Source of the DNA: JACCTH01 sp050741915 | GTDB taxonomy: Bacteria; Actinomycetota; Acidimicrobiia; Spongiisociales; ZC4RG35 | Length of the DNA: 12,098 nt | Direction of reading: 5' to 3' | Assembly (NCBI GenBank): GCA_050741915.1 | Contig: JBOGEX010000120.1 | Span: 1 to 12,098 of the forward strand | In this document: positions 9,831 to 12,098 of the stretch, piece by piece | Layout of the letters: every line of letters begins with the position of its first letter | Numbering within the stretch: position 1 is the first letter of the stretch | Translations under genes and position numbers: made by a program | Notes under the pieces: model-generated | What the model was told of the DNA's origin: nothing | Seen by the model: only the letters and a program-made list of their open reading frames with translations | The model's database searches: none

Positions 9831-9837
9831 CGGTTTG

Positions 9838-11208
9838 GTGACGACCCCAGAAGAGGTTCAGCAGGCGATCGGTATGTGGCTCAAAGATGCCCTCGAGCGG
9901 CTCCCGGGCTCGACCTGGCCGTTCAAGGATGAGTTCGCCGATTTTCTCGGTGTCGATCCGGGTGGGCTCCCGATCCTGGCAGAGGATTTCGATGGAGCCG
10001 AGCACCCCAATCTTCAGCTGGCACTCGAGGCCCTCGCCGGATCGTCCACACCATGGCGGGGGGTGGCCGGCCAGAACAAGCGCTTTTCCGGGCTCACCCT
10101 CTCGGATCTGATTGCATCGCGGGGTGACCAATGGGCTCCAAAACCAGGTCCGGTCGAATACATAAACAGACCGATCGGGGAAGGGACCGCTCTTGCCTGC
10201 ATCCAGTTCGGCTACGCGCTGATCGAGAGTCCCGCAGGCAAAGCCGTGCTGTTTGTCCGGGGACCGACGGAGCACAGCCACCCTCCGCAGGGCCAGATCG
10301 AGGTCATGGCCTTGGAGCAGTCGACTGCCGTCGACATCATGGCGAGGTTGCGTTCCCTGATGCACGCACACAATGTTTATCGGGGGAAAGTGGTCACTTT
10401 CGGCTCCAATCAGTACGGAGCCTTCACCCTTCATTTCGCCTCGCTCCCGGTGGTGGGGCGAGATCAGGTCATCGTCCCCACGGACACGCTGCGGGCGATG
10501 GAGCGTCACACGATCGAGATGACTCACCTGGCGGATCGACTGCGGGCGAGCGGCCGGCATTTAAAGCGAGGCCTGCTGCTGTATGGCTCTCCGGGTACCG
10601 GGAAAACTCATTCCTTGGCGTATCTCGTTGGACAGATGCCAGAGCGCTCGGTGATCCTGCTGAGTGGTCTCGGACTCGGGGTCTTGTCGAGGGCCTTTGC
10701 TTTGGCTCGGACTTTGCAGCCGGCGCTCGTGGTCTTGGAGGATGTCGACTTGGTGGCGATGAGTCGCGACCTGCCCGGGATGGACGTCAACCCTTTGCTT
10801 TTCGAACTGCTCAATCAGATGGACGGATTGGCCGAGGACGTCGACCTGATTGTCGCCTTGACGACCAATCGGGTCGACTTGCTCGAGCCGGCCCTTGCCG
10901 CTCGACCGGGGCGGATCGATCAGGCCTTGGAGATCCCGCTACCGGTGCCCCACCTTCGCCGGAAGCTGATCGAGTTGTATGGTCGCGGTCTCGACCTTCA
11001 GATCGAGGATTGGGATTCGCATCTACGCCGGACCGAGGGCGCCAGCCCGGCGCTGATCAAAGAACTACTCCGGCGAGCCGCTGTCATCGCCGCCGAGAGC
11101 GACTCAGCGACTATCACCGATCAGGTGTTGAGGCAAGCCCTCGACGAGGTGTTGTCCTCAGGCAGCAGGCTGGCGGGTCTGCTGGGAGGCAGTGCGGTTC
11201 CGACCTAG
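9838..11208 (+). CDS. AAA family ATPase with an unassigned N-terminal domain
   Basis: 456 residues from GTG 9838. The N-terminal ~215 residues match nothing I recognise: a helical start, then mixed alpha/beta segments such as FGYALIESPAGKAVLFVRGP. A classical AAA module of the FtsH/Cdc48 type follows: RGLLLYGSPGTGKT with Walker A at 250-257, Walker B VVLEDVD (298-304), 'FELLNQMDGLAED', sensor-1 TTN (342-344), the 'RPGRID' arginine-finger segment (R356 and R359) and a C-terminal helical lid. There is no protease, membrane or second AAA domain, so it is probably a stand-alone unfoldase or remodelling ATPase; the substrate would be chosen by the N-terminal domain. It is divergent from the kinase. 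Its TAG stop is the first three bases of an inverted repeat that reaches into the initiator tRNA promoter. The ATPase call is firm; the role is unknown. Confidence 0.9.
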   Translation: MTTPEEVQQAIGMWLKDALERLPGSTWPFKDEFADFLGVDPGGLPILAEDFDGAEHPNLQLALEALAGSSTPWRGVAGQNKRFSGLTLSDLIASRGDQWAPKPGPVEYINRPIGEGTALACIQFGYALIESPAGKAVLFVRGPTEHSHPPQGQIEVMALEQSTAVDIMARLRSLMHAHNVYRGKVVTFGSNQYGAFTLHFASLPVVGRDQVIVPTDTLRAMERHTIEMTHLADRLRASGRHLKRGLLLYGSPGTGKTHSLAYLVGQMPERSVILLSGLGLGVLSRAFALARTLQPALVVLEDVDLVAMSRDLPGMDVNPLLFELLNQMDGLAEDVDLIVALTTNRVDLLEPALAARPGRIDQALEIPLPVPHLRRKLIELYGRGLDLQIEDWDSHLRRTEGASPALIKELLRRAAVIAAESDSATITDQVLRQALDEVLSSGSRLAGLLGGSAVPT

Positions 11209-11253
11209 GGCGTTCACCGCCCCGGCGCTTGGCTTACCCGATGGAACGCCCTA
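11206..11253. repeat. 10-bp perfect inverted repeat from the AAA stop codon to the tRNA -10 box
   Basis: TAGGGCGTTC (11206-11215) and GAACGCCCTA (11244-11253) are perfect complements separated by 28 bases. The left arm begins with the TAG stop of the AAA gene; the right arm ends inside the TAAAAT -10 box of the tRNA promoter. It may end the AAA transcript, although no T-tract follows, or act as an operator. Confidence 0.5.
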
Positions 11254-11257
11254 AAAT
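11229..11257 (+). promoter_or_regulatory. Sigma-70-type promoter of the initiator tRNA
   Basis: TTGGCT (11229-11234), a 17-base spacer, and TAAAAT (11252-11257) give near-consensus boxes with ideal spacing. Transcription would start around 11264, a few bases before the mature tRNA 5' end at 11269. It is the best canonical promoter in the window. Confidence 0.75.
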
Positions 11258-11268
11258 GTGACGAGCGA

Positions 11269-11345
<77 letters not shown>

Positions 11346-11351
11346 CCAGAA

Positions 11352-11372
11352 AACCCAGGCACTGCCTGGGTT
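11352..11372 (+). terminator. Rho-independent terminator of the initiator tRNA
   Basis: AACCCAGGC and GCCTGGGTT are perfect 9-base arms around an ACT loop, 6 bases after the encoded CCA. A short pyrimidine run (CTCT) follows. Confidence 0.85.
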
Positions 11373-11390
11373 CTCTGCATGGCGGGATAT

Positions 11391-11485
11391 GACGTGAAGA
11401 CGTCCCAGGTGGCCCGACTTCTAACGGATCTTCTAACGAGATTCGGCCTTTGAGCCTTGAGGCCGGTGCCAACATCAGATGATGT
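11391..11485. repeat. Cluster of short direct and inverted repeats between the tRNA and the next gene
   Basis: Four small structures stand in a row: GACGT/ACGTC arms (11391-11404), a tandem pair of CTTCTAACG on a 12-base period (11418-11426 and 11430-11438), CGGCCT/AGGCCG arms (11444-11465), and ACATCA-GA-TGATGT (11472-11485). The last covers the tandem ATG start codons of the downstream gene. The arrangement suits operator sites or recombinase arm sites; neither is proven. Confidence 0.45.
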
Positions 11486-12098
11486 CCTCGGGTGATCGCC
11501 CAAGAGTGCCGTCGACGAAGGGCAACGATGACGCGGTTTCAGCCGACGCTATCCAGCGACCTTCCCCCACCGCACATTGGACTCCTCAGCGCCTACGCAT
11601 CCTAGAATGGCTGAAAGCGGAGGCACCAGCTGTCGCTCAGGTTTATGAGGGAGCTGTTCGGCTGGCGATGGATGACGGCTTTCCCAGAAGGGTTTGGTTC
11701 GTCGCGCATGCCCTTCGAGACATGCGGAACAGGCTCCCCGACGCGATCGCGGGCCCTGTGAAGGGATCGCGTACGGAGTACCGCGAGCTTGCTGCCGAAG
11801 TGACGAGGCGTTGGATCGGAGATGGCCTGCCAAGTGACGGCACCTCTCCTGTCGAAGCAGCCAGTGAACCCACTGCTGAAAGTCCCGATCGGGTCGAAGT
11901 CTCGGCCCCCCTAGTCAAAGCAGTAGCCGAACTTGTAGCCGGCCACCTTGCAATCGGTCCTCGTAAGCGGGAGAGCGCACGCCGCCTGTTCACTGAGATT
12001 GCTGGACAGCCGGTGCCTGACTATGCCGTTCAGGCCTGGCTCGATACAACGGGCCGGGCCGAAAAGTTTGCTCATCTCCGCACCAAGCCACTGACGCC
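11479..12098 (+). CDS. Unrecognised protein, 5' part (runs off the window)
   Basis: The frame stays open from after TGA 11458-11460 to the window edge, at least 206 codons from the first ATG (11479; a second ATG follows at 11482). Residues 1-~35 look flexible. Then comes a helix-rich domain: LRILEWLKAEAPAVAQVYEG, 'AVRLAMDDGFPRRVWFVAHA' and 'LRDMRNRLPDAIAG'. An acidic Ser/Pro/Glu linker (around 118-140) leads to a second helical part, including 'AELVAGHLAIGPRKRESARR' and 'AEKFAHLRTK'. No catalytic motif, signal peptide or membrane helix is visible. The 'F..R..F.AHALRD..NRLPD' pattern recalls hypothetical proteins I associate with accessory regions, which is only an impression. Codons such as GCA, GTA and CTA are commoner than in the upstream genes. 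There is no Shine-Dalgarno sequence, so the exact start is uncertain; it could lie further in, at GTG 11506. Confidence 0.7.
   Translation, partial: MMSSGDRPRVPSTKGNDDAVSADAIQRPSPTAHWTPQRLRILEWLKAEAPAVAQVYEGAVRLAMDDGFPRRVWFVAHALRDMRNRLPDAIAGPVKGSRTEYRELAAEVTRRWIGDGLPSDGTSPVEAASEPTAESPDRVEVSAPLVKAVAELVAGHLAIGPRKRESARRLFTEIAGQPVPDYAVQAWLDTTGRAEKFAHLRTKPLT

Noticed and set aside
9766..10560. N-terminal extension of the histidine kinase
   Set aside because: The open frame is antisense to the AAA gene, and the translated part lacks kinase or sensor features.
11346..12098. Duplicate of the tRNA 3' end marking an attachment site
   Set aside because: I looked for a second copy of the tRNA 3' segment downstream and saw none within the window, nor any integrase motif, so integration remains only a possibility.

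Overview
The window looks like a chromosomal segment of a high-GC actinobacterium, possibly an Acidimicrobiia-type lineage. The grounds are the strong G/C bias at third codon positions, a UPF0182 (COG1615) membrane protein, a DivIVA/Wag31-type coiled-coil protein, an actinobacterial-style initiator tRNA with an encoded CCA end and a C1/U72 mismatch, and several starts without Shine-Dalgarno sequences placed just after a TANNNT hexamer. Taxonomy below the phylum is inference.

Layout. (1) 1-3028, plus strand: the 3' end of a VOC/glyoxalase-type gene, a small DUF1801 protein, and a UvrA-like twin-ABC ATPase that lacks the room for a UvrB-binding domain. The last two overlap by 4 bases, and the UvrA-like gene has no ordinary start codon at the expected place (a CTG fits best). 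(2) 3140-4876, plus: a DivIVA-domain scaffold with seven 22-residue coiled-coil repeats, a disordered linker, and a C-terminal domain that resembles the phage MuF/SPP1 gp7 head-morphogenesis domain. (3) 4990-7863, plus: a complete UPF0182 protein with seven predicted membrane helices. It ends at a strong hairpin (7876-7910) that also faces the convergent minus-strand operon. (4) 9765-7925, minus: a two-gene operon of an orphan membrane histidine kinase and, overlapping by 4 bases, a cupredoxin-like lipoprotein. (5) 9838-11208, plus, divergent from the kinase across a palindrome-rich 72-base gap: an AAA ATPase with an unassigned N-terminal domain. (6) 11269-11345: initiator tRNA-Met(CAU) with a clear promoter and terminator. 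(7) 11373-12098: a repeat-dense leader followed by the 5' part of an unrecognised gene that runs off the window. It may begin an accessory region next to the tRNA.

How the parts may work together. The first block may be a stress or resistance cassette: in this family (UvrA2/DrrC type) loss of UvrB binding goes with DNA or drug tolerance rather than classical excision repair. DivIVA-type and UPF0182 proteins are both envelope-associated, but each appears to have its own promoter. The kinase and lipoprotein are translationally coupled and both face the outside of the membrane, so a shared sensing role is plausible; no response regulator lies nearby. The observations most worth a second look are the DivIVA-MuF fusion, the kinase-cupredoxin pair, the CTG start, and the unlabelled gene and repeats downstream of the initiator tRNA.
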